Positions 24,826-36,200 of a stretch of 64,000 nucleotides of DNA are shown piece after piece. The notes under the pieces were generated by a model. It ran no database searches, had not been told where the DNA came from, and saw only the letters and a program-made list of their open reading frames with translations. Position 1 is the stretch's first letter, and each line of letters opens with the position of its first letter. The position numbers were made by a program, and so were the translations under genes. Source of the DNA: [Phialemoniopsis] sp. UDSM-2020 (lineage: Eukaryota > Ascomycota > Sordariomycetes > Thyridiales > Thyridiaceae); contig JAEILZ010000007.1 in NCBI GenBank assembly GCA_018873225.1, forward strand, positions 3,472,001-3,536,000, given 5' to 3'.

Positions 24826-27144
24826 TTACAAGCCCGTCGCATGAATCTGATGCACCTTGCCTGACTCTCTAGCTTCGACCTCGAAAGTCTTCCCCTCAAG
24901 GTTAACGCGAAGTTTAGAGCCTGCACATGGAGGTGTCTTTGCAGCGATGGACCCTGTAACTTTGTCATCCTCCCAAGCGAAAGAGATCAGCCAGTCGTCT
25001 ATGATGCGGACACTGTCGAGCCTCCCTCGTGACCAACCAGGCGGACAAGCAGGGAGGAGCCTTACTTCCACGACCCTAGCGCCACCTGCTAGGATTACAT
25101 GGGTCGACTGAATCAGACATTCTAGGATCCCAGCGCAGCCCCCAAAGTTTCCATCTATCTGAAAAGGAGGATGTGTGTCGAGAAGGTTGGGCAGAGTAGA
25201 GGTCTTTAGCAGGAGATCCATGTGCGAAGCGCAGCCCTCGGCATCGAAAAGTCGCGCGTGGAGATTTAAAAGCCATGCCCTGCTCCAGCCTGAGTGCCCG
25301 CCCCCAAAGGCAGCCCGACGAAGCAGAACTTTGCGGGCTGCTTCGGCCAGTTCGGGTGACGTGACTGGGCTAATACTATTATCAGGGTAGAGGCCGAAAA
25401 GATGAGAGATGTGTCGGTGGCCTGGCTCATCTTCGACAAAGTCGTGGACGCCCCACTCCTGTATGCGGCCGTCACCACTGATAAACAGAGGCGGGAGTTT
25501 TTTCAGAGCTTCTTTAGCTCTCGAACACACGTCATGGCCTTGATCTAGCCTGCTGGCACTCGCGATGAACTCCTCAAAAGTGATACGCACAAGAGTCGTG
25601 TCGAGCACAGAGCCCTCGCAGAATATTCCCTTTTCTCCATTCTCGGATATGAATGTATTCTCGGGCGAGAGCGAAGGGTTCGTTACTAGGTACTCGCCTG
25701 ACGGAACGAGAAAGTCGAGGAGGAATTCTGCACACCCTTCTAGAATTGGATGTAGACGACGGTGAAGGCTTTCGTCATACTGATACTTCAACATGCGGAA
25801 GAGATCTGTCGTCAGCCATACGCCACCCAATGGCCAAAGCGTTGCGGGCATCCACTCGTCTTGGGGGCTAGTGTCTGCCCAAATGTCCGTGTTGTGATGC
25901 GCACACCACCCCCGGCACCCATACATAGCCCGCGCGGTTTCCCTTCCCCGCGAGGCCATTCGCTCCAGGAGGTCGACAAGGGGCAAGACGCAGTCATCCA
26001 TCAGACTACAAGGCGCCGCCGGCCAGTAGTTCATCTCGATGTTTATGTTGATGGTGTACTTCGAGCCCCAGGGAGGAGTGAAGCTGGCGTTCCAAATGCC
26101 TTGGAGCGTAGCTGGCAATGGTTTATTGCAGTTGCGACTGCACGATATCAGTAGGTAGCGAGCGTAGTTGTGGTACAGAGCAACCAAACCGGGATCGCGG
26201 CCCTCGGGTGATTGCAGGCGTTTGTCGGTGGGTATGTCGTACGCGTCCGGCCACATACGGAGCTCCATGCGGCCGAAGAGCGCCTGGTAGTCCTGTACAT
26301 GCCGCTGTAGTAGTTCTCCCCATGACTTCTCGAGAGCCCTTTGGACGTCATCCAAGGCGGCAGACTCAGGATGCTCGTGCCGAAATGCAGTGTGGGCTGC
26401 AAGGGCTATGGTACAGCTCTTCGATACCACCACCAATGATGCACCAACAGCTTCAACCGACGAGCCTGGATCAGTATCGTAGCAGCGAATCCCGGCTACT
26501 AGCGCAAGCGGGTTACTGCCTTCGCCTCCAGGAGTTGCCTTCAAGACAATGTTTTGGCTGTTCGGTCGGACTCGGACTGTGTCGAGAAAGCAATTGGGGT
26601 CTGTCTCGTTGTCACTGACTCGATCAAGGCGAAGTACAAACCTCGACGACTCGGAGGCCTCGAGATGTACCAACATGACATTGTCCGGCTTGCTCGCAAT
26701 GACGGTGCGTCGATAAGAGACTCCTTCGTGTTGATACTCCGTGACGCATTGAGAAGCTCCGACGTCGAGATACCGACGGTAGCTACAGATAAGATCGTCA
26801 GAATGCCCAAAGTCCAATGTGCATATCCCTAAAGGTTCGTAGTGCCGCATGCTCTTCGGGCATGAGAAGAAGGCCTCGCTGACAAGTTTGTTGACAGCTT
26901 CGTGCTGTTGCGCCTTGATCAAGCGCCGGAGCTCGGGCAGAAATCGCAGTGCGTCCGATGGCGTGCGATCTTGCGGGCCCCCATACCAGACTGAGTCTTC
27001 GTTGAGCCTCAGAAGCTCCGTCGAGGTCCGGCCATAGACCATAGCACCGAGACGGCCATTGCCAACGGGCAGTGCTGCAGACCAGTCTGCGGCTGGAGCT
27101 TCGTAATGGAGACGTAAATGCTCTGTGCTCTCGTCAACGTGCAT
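24826..27144 (-). CDS. GH95 alpha-L-fucosidase-type glycosidase
   Basis: Single exon, 772 aa from the ATG at 27144; the frame extends upstream only with TTG. GH95 enzymes remove alpha-1,2-linked L-fucose, and in some members L-galactose, by inversion. Motifs in order: WSAALPVGNGRLGAMVYG and LRLNEDSVWYGGP (N-terminal beta domain), LQGIWNASFTPPWGSKYTIN with NIEMNYWPA, HTDIWADTSPQDEWMPATLW, VTNPSLSPENTF with the probable catalytic acid, IQEWGVHDFVEDEPGHRHIS, SGWSRAWLLNLHARL and FQIDGNFGGCAG with the conserved Asp. No signal peptide is present, unlike secreted fungal GH95 enzymes, so a cytosolic site is inferred. It faces the GH2 gene tail to tail. Together they could strip fucosyl-galactosyl side chains such as those of xyloglucan. 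Confidence 0.92.
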   Translation of the reverse strand: MHVDESTEHLRLHYEAPAADWSAALPVGNGRLGAMVYGRTSTELLRLNEDSVWYGGPQDRTPSDALRFLPELRRLIKAQQHEAVNKLVSEAFFSCPKSMRHYEPLGICTLDFGHSDDLICSYRRYLDVGASQCVTEYQHEGVSYRRTVIASKPDNVMLVHLEASESSRFVLRLDRVSDNETDPNCFLDTVRVRPNSQNIVLKATPGGEGSNPLALVAGIRCYDTDPGSSVEAVGASLVVVSKSCTIALAAHTAFRHEHPESAALDDVQRALEKSWGELLQRHVQDYQALFGRMELRMWPDAYDIPTDKRLQSPEGRDPGLVALYHNYARYLLISCSRNCNKPLPATLQGIWNASFTPPWGSKYTININIEMNYWPAAPCSLMDDCVLPLVDLLERMASRGRETARAMYGCRGWCAHHNTDIWADTSPQDEWMPATLWPLGGVWLTTDLFRMLKYQYDESLHRRLHPILEGCAEFLLDFLVPSGEYLVTNPSLSPENTFISENGEKGIFCEGSVLDTTLVRITFEEFIASASRLDQGHDVCSRAKEALKKLPPLFISGDGRIQEWGVHDFVEDEPGHRHISHLFGLYPDNSISPVTSPELAEAARKVLLRRAAFGGGHSGWSRAWLLNLHARLFDAEGCASHMDLLLKTSTLPNLLDTHPPFQIDGNFGGCAGILECLIQSTHVILAGGARVVEVRLLPACPPGWSRGRLDSVRIIDDWLISFAWEDDKVTGSIAAKTPPCAGSKLRVNLEGKTFEVEARESGKVHQIHATGL

Positions 27145-27710
27145 TTCTGACAAACGATTCGGATCAGACCAGAGAAGACGAATGGTACCCGAGTCAAACT
27201 AGAAGGAATGAGGATCTGACAAGCGTGGATGTGCTGAAGATCTCGTAGCTGTGAGAATTTCCAACGTGAAAGAACGACATAACAAAGAATATTTACCAGA
27301 TCAATTGCAAGCAAGAGGTGAGAAAGCTGGTATGAGTGGGGTGAGGGATACACTCATTGGCAAAAAGTCCGACGGGATAATACGTACCGGAACCTTGGCC
27401 AACACCGCTCCGGCGCTCCGCCGGGTGGGAGGAGACCCCGCTGTGCTCCTTGTGCAAGCGACCCCAAGCATATCAGACGACGGAAATGCCGTTTGGTTGT
27501 GAAATTGGCAGAGGGCGAGGGTCAGATGGCGCCGCATTATATTCAGGCGATCTTGAAAGTGACAATGCTTCGCATTGTTAAGTGGGCGACATATTGGTCA
27601 TCGTTGCTATCGGAAGCCACTACTGATTTGAGCAGGCGTCGGCCAGAGCCCGTGTTTCCTGACACTTCAATGGATGAGCCGAGACAGAACTACATGCGAG
27701 ATGGCGTTCT
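27145..27710. other. Divergent promoter region with a frame-shifted coding remnant
   Basis: About 570 bp between the GH95 gene and the dioxygenase gene. Its right end, from about 27672, encodes in another frame a segment (MDEPRQNYMRDGVL) that looks like the missing N-terminus of the dioxygenase. Confidence 0.5.
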
Positions 27711-28624
27711 ATGGGTATGCTTGTCAAAGGCCTTCTCGACCGAACCGAGGTTCTCCTATGCCGTGCTGATTACCTCGAATATGTCAACCAAGGGGCGGGA
27801 ATGCTGAAGCCTGATACAGAACCAAAGGAAGGGATCTTCTCGGGAGCCGACTGGCGGGACTTTCTCATGCAGGGGGCGGCCGTTTGCCTCGCCGCCGGCC
27901 TCAAGGACGAAGGGCCCTTTGTTGAGAACTCAATGCGCAGCCACGCTGCCAAATTCTACCTCGACTTCAAGGACAGCGTGTCGCGCACGATCGAGCCCTT
28001 TGTGGGCAAGGTCTGCGGGTTCGAAGAGTCGTGGTGCCTGCCTCGGTCCCTGCTTCGCTGCTCCGTACCGGGCGGGGACTCCACCCCAGTGCATTACGAT
28101 CAGATCTTCCTCCGGGCCGGCCCGCCGACAAGCATCACGGCCTGGGTACCGATTGGGGATGTGGAGCTTGAGGGAGGAGGTCTGATCTATCTCGAGCGCT
28201 CTCACGATCTCGGAAAGGTTCACGAAGAAGAGTTTTCGAAGCTGAATGCCGACTTGCCTGACGATGAGCGAATATCAGCATTCAACAAAAAAATGGAGAA
28301 AGGTGGGTGGCTCGACAGGAATGCCAGTCGATTTGGTAACAAGTGCGGCAGGAATTGGCTTGTGGTAGGTGTCTGATCTCCTTGATCTCGTGATTTCGTG
28401 CTAACACGAAACCATAGGGTGCATATCAAGCTGGAGATGTTGTGCTACACAACCCCTTCATGATACATGCTGGTGCTACAAACCAGTCAAAAGAAGGACG
28501 GATTCGAGTGTCGACAGACCTGCGATTTGTAGACAAGGCCAAGCCGTTCGACGAGCGTTGGACTTTCATAGCTTACCAAGAGGGAGATCCGAATCTAGCT
28601 CGGAAAATAAAGTCCCCGTCATGA
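27711..28624 (+). CDS. Phytanoyl-CoA dioxygenase (PhyH) family protein, 5' end disturbed
   Basis: Two exons, 27711-28364 and 28418-28624, with a 53-bp intron give 286 aa. It belongs to the Fe(II)/2-oxoglutarate oxygenases. The metal site is visible as VHYDQIFLR (H-x-D) and MIHAGATNQ (distal His), with the 2-oxoglutarate-binding Arg in RIRVSTDLRF. AWVPIGDVELEGGGLIYLERSHD is split here as AWVPIGDVEL plus GGLIYLERSHD and is a typical PhyH core. Family members begin with a D-G-x-L-x-x-K/R-G-L element. Here the DGVL part lies just upstream (about 27690-27705) in a different frame from the KGLLDRTEVL part, so either an error, a real frameshift or an unusual start is involved. 27711 is the first Met of the intact frame. 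The substrate is unknown. Confidence 0.78.
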
Positions 28625-28939
28625 AAGGGCGGATGAGGCTGGAGGTAAGAACGACAGGGTCTGGTATGATCGAGAAAATTGCGTCATCATTACGGTTTTT
28701 CATCGTCAAGTTTCGTGACTTCTGGTTTCGAGAATTCGCTCACCTTAGGAAGGTTCAAATTTGGACCATACCATGACAGAGCTGAAATCCCTTTTTTATG
28801 ACGCTTGACTACAAAACACTGAAAGATATTTGACCCTCTAGCCATCATTGTCTCTTTCGTTTACATCAGAGAACTATTCCAGACATCTTATGTCACTACT
28901 TTCCAGTTTGCGGCCAGCCTCCCAACCACTCGAGACCAT
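28625..28939. other. Short intergenic gap
   Basis: About 315 bp between two co-directional genes. I see nothing beyond presumed UTR and promoter sequence. Confidence 0.5.
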
Positions 28940-29755
28940 ATGCCTCAGTCGAACTCGATGTCCTCAGGTTCGCCAACCGGAGCTACTCCAGGTGTCCATG
29001 CGGGCCCGGGGGCACCAGGACAGCCCATAGATATTCCCTCACTTCCACGACCACTCCGACCCGAGATCTCACATGTCTCATCTTCCTGTCCTTCTCCTAC
29101 ACATCCGACATTGACCCCGTTGTGGGAATATCCTCCTTACCATCAACAGCACAAGTGCCAATACGGAGCCGTTCTGTGGCGTTGCGAGCAGAAGGTGCTT
29201 GCACTTCAGCGGAAACACGACGCGCGGCCGAGCCAGGTCGACTTGGAACGACTGAAAGTCGAATTACAACGACTAACTCGAGACCGAGGGGACTACCCAG
29301 AAGAAATCAGCGACTATGCCAAGGAGCTGGAAGAGAAGTGTGCCTCTCAGCAAGCGAGGATCGAAGAGCTCAAAAAAGAACAAAAATGGTACTCGGAACA
29401 CCCTCAGAATCCGCGGCTCTGGGAACTTCAAGCGGCTCTGGAAGAGAAGGAACACACGATCGGGGTCCTAAACAGCCTACTACGTGCTTGGATCAACTAC
29501 GCACATGAAACGATCAGCCTGTGGGAAGCATTCGTGAAAGTGGAGAGAAAGGCCAGCGACGCGGCGAAAGAGCACCTCGAAACGTCCAAGAGGAAGTACA
29601 AGGCGGAGAATGAATTCATTGTCGGGGTGCACCGCCTGCTGCAGCAGGGAAAACCGCCCTCAGGGGAGCAGGCTAGGGCCTTTGAGCGCGTGCTGGGGAG
29701 AACCCGGGATGAAACTGATGATGATGAAGCTGCATTGATCAAGAGGGAGGCATAG
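28940..29755 (+). CDS. Uncharacterised coiled-coil protein
   Basis: Single exon, 271 aa. I do not recognise a family. Residues 1-65 are rich in Pro, Ser and Gly and probably disordered. Residues about 75-225 are strongly helical and charged with heptad character (for example LERLKVELQRLTRD, YAKELEEKCASQQARIEELK, LQAALEEKEHTIGVLNSLL), with one embedded aromatic stretch, LRAWINYAHETISLWEAF. The tail is acidic (DETDDDEAAL). No signal peptide or membrane segment is present. The clean, long, charged frame and the Met just after a typical promoter region argue for a real gene. A scaffold or structural role is possible but unsupported. Confidence 0.65.
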   Translation: MPQSNSMSSGSPTGATPGVHAGPGAPGQPIDIPSLPRPLRPEISHVSSSCPSPTHPTLTPLWEYPPYHQQHKCQYGAVLWRCEQKVLALQRKHDARPSQVDLERLKVELQRLTRDRGDYPEEISDYAKELEEKCASQQARIEELKKEQKWYSEHPQNPRLWELQAALEEKEHTIGVLNSLLRAWINYAHETISLWEAFVKVERKASDAAKEHLETSKRKYKAENEFIVGVHRLLQQGKPPSGEQARAFERVLGRTRDETDDDEAALIKREA

Positions 29756-30186
29756 CGGGACGAAGATTTCAACACGAGCTCCGTCCGTGACTTCAAGCGT
29801 ACCACCTGAGAAGTCTGATCAGTCAATGGGGTAAACCCGGACGAGCCTCGCAATTCGGTCTGCAGGTCTCGTTTCGGTGGAACCATAGCGGGTGGAGCGG
29901 GTTATGCTTTTCATTGTTCTCTGCGCTGTCAACGAAGTGCTTACCACCACCCTGAAACAATGCATCAGCATGAATAATTGAAAGCGTTTGTTTTCCATTT
30001 TGTCTTGAAGTTGTGTTCTTATCTTGATCATCTCTCGCTTTCATCCGTACTCGACAAATCAAGCGCAAGTACATATTATTGACCGTTTGAGTCTATCCTC
30101 AAAACACCCAGAAGCCTGAGATTCAGCCTTGCGAATGGCCTGATCTGGGCTCAAAATTCCGGATACGTGTTGAATGCACCTCGAAT
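29756..30186. other. Convergent intergenic gap
   Basis: About 430 bp between the coiled-coil gene and the regulator gene that end toward each other. Nothing else was recognised. Confidence 0.5.
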
Positions 30187-32774
30187 TCAAGCCGGCTCTT
30201 GACTGGGATACATATCAGATGATGTGGACCCTGGCCAGAATATGGGGTCGATGCCAGGGATGAGATAGTTGAACAAATTCATAACATCGGTTCCAGCGAA
30301 AAGATCTCCCGTGGGGCCAAACAAGTCGCCACTTGTTGTCAAAGGCATTTCGTCCATCCCATGGAGATTCTGGACAGCCGCAACTTGAAAATCCTCACCT
30401 TCCACGGGAGAGAGCATGCGCATCCTGTGGCGGTCTTGGGTTTGAGTGCTGGATACGGTGGGATCGACGTTGCTCTTCTCTGGCCAGGTCGTTTCCTGCA
30501 TCACTTCGCCTTCCGGCACGGCGTCCTTTTCGTTCCTCAGATGGATGTTGTTGACATACTCCCTCGCAATGTAAGCAAACTCTGTCAGTAGCGAGCCAGG
30601 AAGGGATCCTCCACTCGCGTATTGCAGTCGGCTGAAGTGACCCGCAACCATGTCTAGCAGCGCGAGGTTATTTGCTGTTTCTGGATGTCCCGGATTGTGG
30701 ACGACGAGGTCGAACAGCACAAAGAGCGCGATAATGGGAACTCCAGCGATTACCCTGCATACATCTCAGCCTCGGTATGCATTGGTTTGAAGAGCGACTA
30801 GGAGGCACATACCAAAGGGGAGTTTGCGGTTCGACCTCAATGAATGTTGTTAACTCGAGAATTGACCACGATGTCGTCATGATATCTGTCTTCAACGCCG
30901 TCTGTCTGCTTGGGCTAATGATATCCGGGTAGTTCAACGTAAGTTATAGGATGGCCCTTGAAAAGACGAGACGTGTGCTGTGGTAGAGATAATGTGTCCA
31001 CAGTATTACAAGCTGCATCTCGTGTTGGTGGAGCACCTCTTTCCGAAATGTCTCGCCTGGTCGCACGCTGAGAGGAATCGAAAGGCGCCATTGCTCTAGC
31101 TCAGCCATCAATCTCTCGAGTTTTCCATGATAATACTCACCCGAGCTTCCCCTGACGCCGACTGAGAACACGGAGCCGAGGGCTTTGGAAAGCAATCGAG
31201 AATGTCGCGCCGAGGACAAGAACCAGTCAAATTCGCCAAATCGAGCATCGGGGACAGATGGAACTGGGCAAGCAATGTCATGATCAACGAAGACCTGTAG
31301 CAATGTCAGTGGAGACCAATTGAAGACAAACATTTATACCCACAGAAGTCCGTCCAAAATAGAAGCTTGCCACCTTTTCCATCGAGTAGAGAATCCAGAA
31401 CGTCTTCTGATAGGCATACTGAGTCTCTCCTGTGAGGCTACTGTATCCCAGACTCTGAGCCCTTCTTGCTCCCTCCGAGACAATGGCGTGTTCGATAGCT
31501 ATGCAGGATATGCTTGACGCGTAAATAGCCATGGCGGCAGTTGCCTGGACCAAGTTGAGAGTATTTGGTAGTGTCAGAAGATCGGGGAACAGCGCCAGGG
31601 ATGTCGAGAACAGTCTCCACGACTGTCCTTTTCCCGGCTCAAAACTACCACCACCATCATATTGACAGCCGAGCGCGAGGACTGCGTGGTATAAGGCGGA
31701 CCAGGCTTTGTCTCGTTTCAATAGTGTCGAGAGATCGCGGCTACACGCTGCAGCCTCGAAAGACTGACGATTGAGGAAAGGGAAGACAGGGTGGACTTTT
31801 TGAAAGTACACTACCCATACTGTCAGTCAACGATTGATGTAAAGAGAGGTGAAGAACCATTACAGGTAATCCATCTAGAGGCCTGTTGCCTATCCTCAAA
31901 GGCCTCAAGGTTCTCCTTTCTCCTGGACAGAGATCCCGTCAACACCACATCAGCCGGCTTGACACGGCCGTTGATAACGGTGGATATGCGGTTCACTAGG
32001 TTGTTAAGTTTGTTGTTTTTCAACCGGGCAGAGAGGGAAGCGAGTCTGGAGTCGGAAAAGAAGCTGAGATTGTAGTTGCCGCCTAGAGAACAGAGTTCAG
32101 TACCCTTTCAAGTAGTGAATTTGGTCTGTCGTACCAAATAGACCATTGCCCTAAAGCTCAACGTCAATCACTAGGTTTCAGCATAGCTAGGGCTGACCCT
32201 ACCTTGAACCCGAATTGCCTTTCTTCTCTAACATTCTCTGATCCATGGGCACTAGATAGAAGTCGGTCGACGTACAATTGCGACGGCTGACGTCCGGATT
32301 AGATTCACCACTAAACTTTGTGAAGGTCAGCTTACAATGGTATCTAGGGGCGGCGTCGCGGGATCTGGTCCCTTTGGACTAGGTATGGGCTCATGACTCG
32401 GTAATAGCTGCGTGGCCACTATCACATTCAATCAGCAGTCAAGTTGTACCAGATGTCTCGAGTCCGCGTACCATTCCGCCTCCTGGGATGGCGCTTGCGG
32501 CTGTAGTGGCAGGCAATCTTGCGTTCCTACAAGCTGGTCAGGCACATGCATCCCTAGCTCCACCATTGACCACTTATAACTCTTACCAGACAGCGAGTGC
32601 ATGTGTCAGGCCCACCTACCAAGACAATGGTCAGTTTGGTATCAGTGAGCTTGGGTGTGGACATCCAAGCGCGCGAGGAGTGGATCTGCGCTGCTTACCG
32701 GAACATCCGACTTTCCGCGCTTTGCACGCGTCGCACGCTTTGAGCATCCTTGGGCTCCCGTCGGAAATGTCCAT
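30187..32774 (-). CDS. Zn2Cys6 transcription factor with fungal-specific middle homology region
   Basis: Eleven exons were reconstructed: 32699-32774, 32587-32615, 32472-32526, 32336-32418, 32203-32286, 32135-32150, 31864-32082, 31344-31810, 30968-31294, 30813-30901, 30187-30754, giving 670 aa. The zinc cluster is perfect, Cys 14, 17, 24, 31, 34 and 41, and is itself split by two introns (CDACKARKVGC / DTCTRCL / ERKIACHYS). The middle region has YFQKVHPVFPFLNRQSFEAA, the ALYHAVLALGCQYDGG stretch and FGRTSVFVDHDIACPVP, the usual signs of the Fungal_trans domain. The tail is acidic and Met/Gly-rich and could activate transcription. The exon joining 30968 to 30901 uses a weak GTCTTT donor, because the straight frame meets TAA near 30948; the 16-nt exon is also unusual. 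The gene is divergent from the ABC transporter, its likely target. Confidence 0.8.
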
Positions 32775-33274
32775 GATTCAGTGGAGCCAAAAAATATCTC
32801 ATCTTCGGCGCCGAATGATGACAGGAGATCAGGACAAGAAGATGGAGACACTGGGTTGGACGACAGGAATGGAACAGAGTTGTAAATAAGGAGTTTGTTG
32901 GGACCACAATTTTTCGTCGACGGAGCCGAGCTTCCGGATAAGGTTTAGCGTCAAGGTGGATCAAGCCAGATGCGCGGCGCCGGGACGGAGCCGATGTGGA
33001 ACTACGGTTCAACGCCACTGCATGTACCAAAGGAGAGGCCGGTAAGGGAAGCTGGTACATTTTCCATCAAGGCTTGGCTGGAAAGTACTATGAAGGGAGA
33101 ACAAGTTTTCGGGATTTCGGAAATCAGCCGCACGGGCGACGTCAAAGCTGACCAGGTCCGCGGGAGCTGGAAGTGGGTTCGTTTGCAATACGATATAAAG
33201 ATCATAAAACCCAGAAACAGATCCTTTTCTTATTTGTTTGAAGCCGCTCAGTAATGACTGTCTGAGACTCCAAG
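32775..33274. promoter_or_regulatory. Divergent promoter between regulator and ABC transporter
   Basis: 500 bp separate the two start codons. The sequence contains several CGG and CCG triplets of the kind bound by Zn2Cys6 proteins, for example near 32920-32985. The arrangement suggests co-regulation; no defined operator could be proven. Confidence 0.45.
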
Positions 33275-36200
33275 ATGGCTCTACCAGTGAGTCAGACTGC
33301 CCCTGACGAGGACTCCACCTCGGAATCGACGGTTCGCGAGGGTCATACGCCAGAGGTAGCCTTCACCATCGAACGACGCATCACCGATCTTGCCAGAACA
33401 TTCACGCGTAGCAGTGTTGCATCAATCCCCCACGACAATGGCAATCCGTTCCTCTCCGGCGATCCGACACTGGATCCAACGTCTCCCCTGTTCGATCCCA
33501 AACATTGGGCCAGCTCGTTGCTTAACGCATTCTCGAAGGATCCCGAGAGGTTTCCACGGCACACTGTTGGGATAAGCTACCGCGATCTTGGGGTATATGG
33601 CTTTGGGAGCTCGACAGACTACCAGAAGAATGTGCTCAATGTCCTATGGCGAGGGCCGCAGATCGTCAGGCAATGGGCCTCGAGCCGGCGGCAGCGAGTT
33701 CAAATTCTCAGAGACTTTGACGGCTTGGTCCAGAGAGGCGAGATGTTGTTGGTGCTTGGCCGACCAGGCAGGTATGTTGAAACTCCGCCACATGAAAGCT
33801 CAGGTACAGGTGCTGACTGTCTATTTCAACGAAAATAGCGGCGTCTCGACACTCCTCAAAACCATCGCCGGTCAGACTCACGGACTCAACCTCGAAGAGA
33901 AATCGCATTTCAACTATCAAGGTAACGGCATTGTCCGGCCACACCCGGTGTACTAGCTAACTGATGTTATCAAGGGATATCCTCCAAGGTTATGCATAGC
34001 CGATTCCGTGGCGAAATCATCTACCAAGCCGAGACCGATGTACATTTCCCCCAATTAACAGTTGGCCAAACGCTTCTCTTTGCAGCACTCGCAAGGGCAC
34101 CAAAGAACCGCCTCCCAGGGGTATCCCGTAGACTGTATGCCGAGCATCTTCGCGACGTTGTCATGACAATGTATGGTATCTACCATACCATGGATACACG
34201 GGTCGGCAATGACTTCATAAGAGGCGTTAGCGGTGGGGAAAGAAAGCGAGTCAGCATCGCGGAAGTGACCCTCAATCAAAGTGCGGTTCAGTGTTGGGAT
34301 AACAGCACACGCGGGCTGGACAGCGCAACAGCGCTCGAATTCGCCAGGATCCTGAGGCTGTCGACACAATTGGGAGAAACAGCAGCCATTGTCGCGATGT
34401 ATCAAGCCTCTCAGCCGGCATATGATGTAAGTGACGGATACCTATTTGTGTTCATGATGATGTTCGCGCTAACGATTCCACCAGACTTTCGACAAAGTTG
34501 CTGTGTTATACGAGGGCAGACAGATCTATTTCGGGGCCAAGGATGACGCTAAGACCTACTTTAATGATCTTGGCTATCACTGCCCAGATCGACAGACCAC
34601 GGCTGACTTCCTGACCTCGTTGACAAACCCGGCCGAGCGTACAGTCCGAGAGGGGTACGAAGCCAAAGTGCCAAGAACGCCCGATGAGTTTGCAGAGGCG
34701 TGGAGAAAGAGTGAAGTCAGGGCACGTCTGATGGAAGAGATCCGCACCTTTGAAGAGCAGTTCCCTCTCGAAGATGTGCAAGTCGAGAAGCTTGAGGCTG
34801 CTAGGAGTGCCCAAAAGTCAACACTGATGTGAGTCTTGTCATGGTAATCCCTGCTCAACGTTTCGGAACTTACGAATCTGCCAGGACATCCAAATCTCCG
34901 TACACTCTATCTGTACCTCAGCAAGTCCAACTTTGCATGAGCCGAGGTATACAACGTCTCCTCGGTGACAAGACATTTTTCATCGTTACTGTCCTCGGCA
35001 ACTTTGTAATTTCTCTGGTTCTTGGCAGCGTCTTCTTCAACCTGTCTTCGACTGCCACGAGCATGAATAGCCGAGGGATTCTTTTGTTCTTTGCTATTCT
35101 TTTCAACGCTCTGAGCAGCGCGCTCGAGGTATGCCGCCCAACAAATCGCGTGAACCATATTCGAAACTGACTGTCTAGATCCTGACTCTTTACGCCCAAC
35201 GCCCTGTGGTGGAGAAGCATGCTAGATATGCCCTGTACCATCCCTTTTCCGAAGCAATCTCATCCATCATCTGCGACTTGCCCTCCAAGGCTCTCTCCAC
35301 CGTGGCATTCAACGTTCCACTCTACTTCATGGCGAACCTCCGCCGCGAACCCGGCCATTTCTTTGTCTATCTTCTATTCGGCTTCACATGCACCCTCACT
35401 GTTTCAATGATGCTGCGGACGATCGGTCAGACTTCCCGCACTATCCACCAGGCGCTCACGCCAGCCGCCATATTCATCGTTGCGCTCGTTATATATGTGG
35501 GCTTCGTCTTACCAACGCGCAACATGCAAGGTTGGCTCCGGTGGATCAACTACATCAATCCCATCTCTTACGCGTACGAAAGCCTCATGGCAAACGAGTT
35601 CTCCGGCCGTCTATTCCCATGCGACCAGTTTGTGCCCATGGGTCCGCCATATATGAACGCCACGCCCTTGGAGCGCAGCTGTTCCGCTGCCGGTGCAGCT
35701 CCGGGAGAGGACTTTGTACGCGGTGACACCTTGATCAATCTTGCTTATGGGTACTATCACTCTCACATATGGAGGTCAGTAAGTTCGAATATCTCGCGTC
35801 TGATTCTACCGAGACTAATTAGATTCCTTTGTAGAAACTTCGGCATTCTCATTGGGTACATACTATTCTTCATGGCCACCTATCTTCTCGCTGCGGAGTA
35901 TATCTCTCTGGATCCTAGCAAAGGTGAGGTTCTCATTTTTCATCAAAAGAGCATGAAGCAGTCGACAGCGAGAGTAGTGCAGGACGAAGAATCCGCATCC
36001 AAAGATCCGAGACCAAATGCTTCGTCGCAGGACCTAAATGAAAGCGACAATTTAGACATCCAGCGGCAGGAGGGAATACTACACTGGAAGGATCTCTGCT
36101 ACGACATCTCTATAAAGGGACATGAGCGACGAATCTTGGACCACGTCGACGGCTGGGTCAAACCTGGTACTTTGACAGCTTTGATGGTATGTTAGCAACG

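Noticed and set aside
30187..32774. Idea that the regulator is several separate small genes
   Set aside because: A complete zinc cluster, consistent phases and the fungal-specific domain all join into one 670-aa frame.
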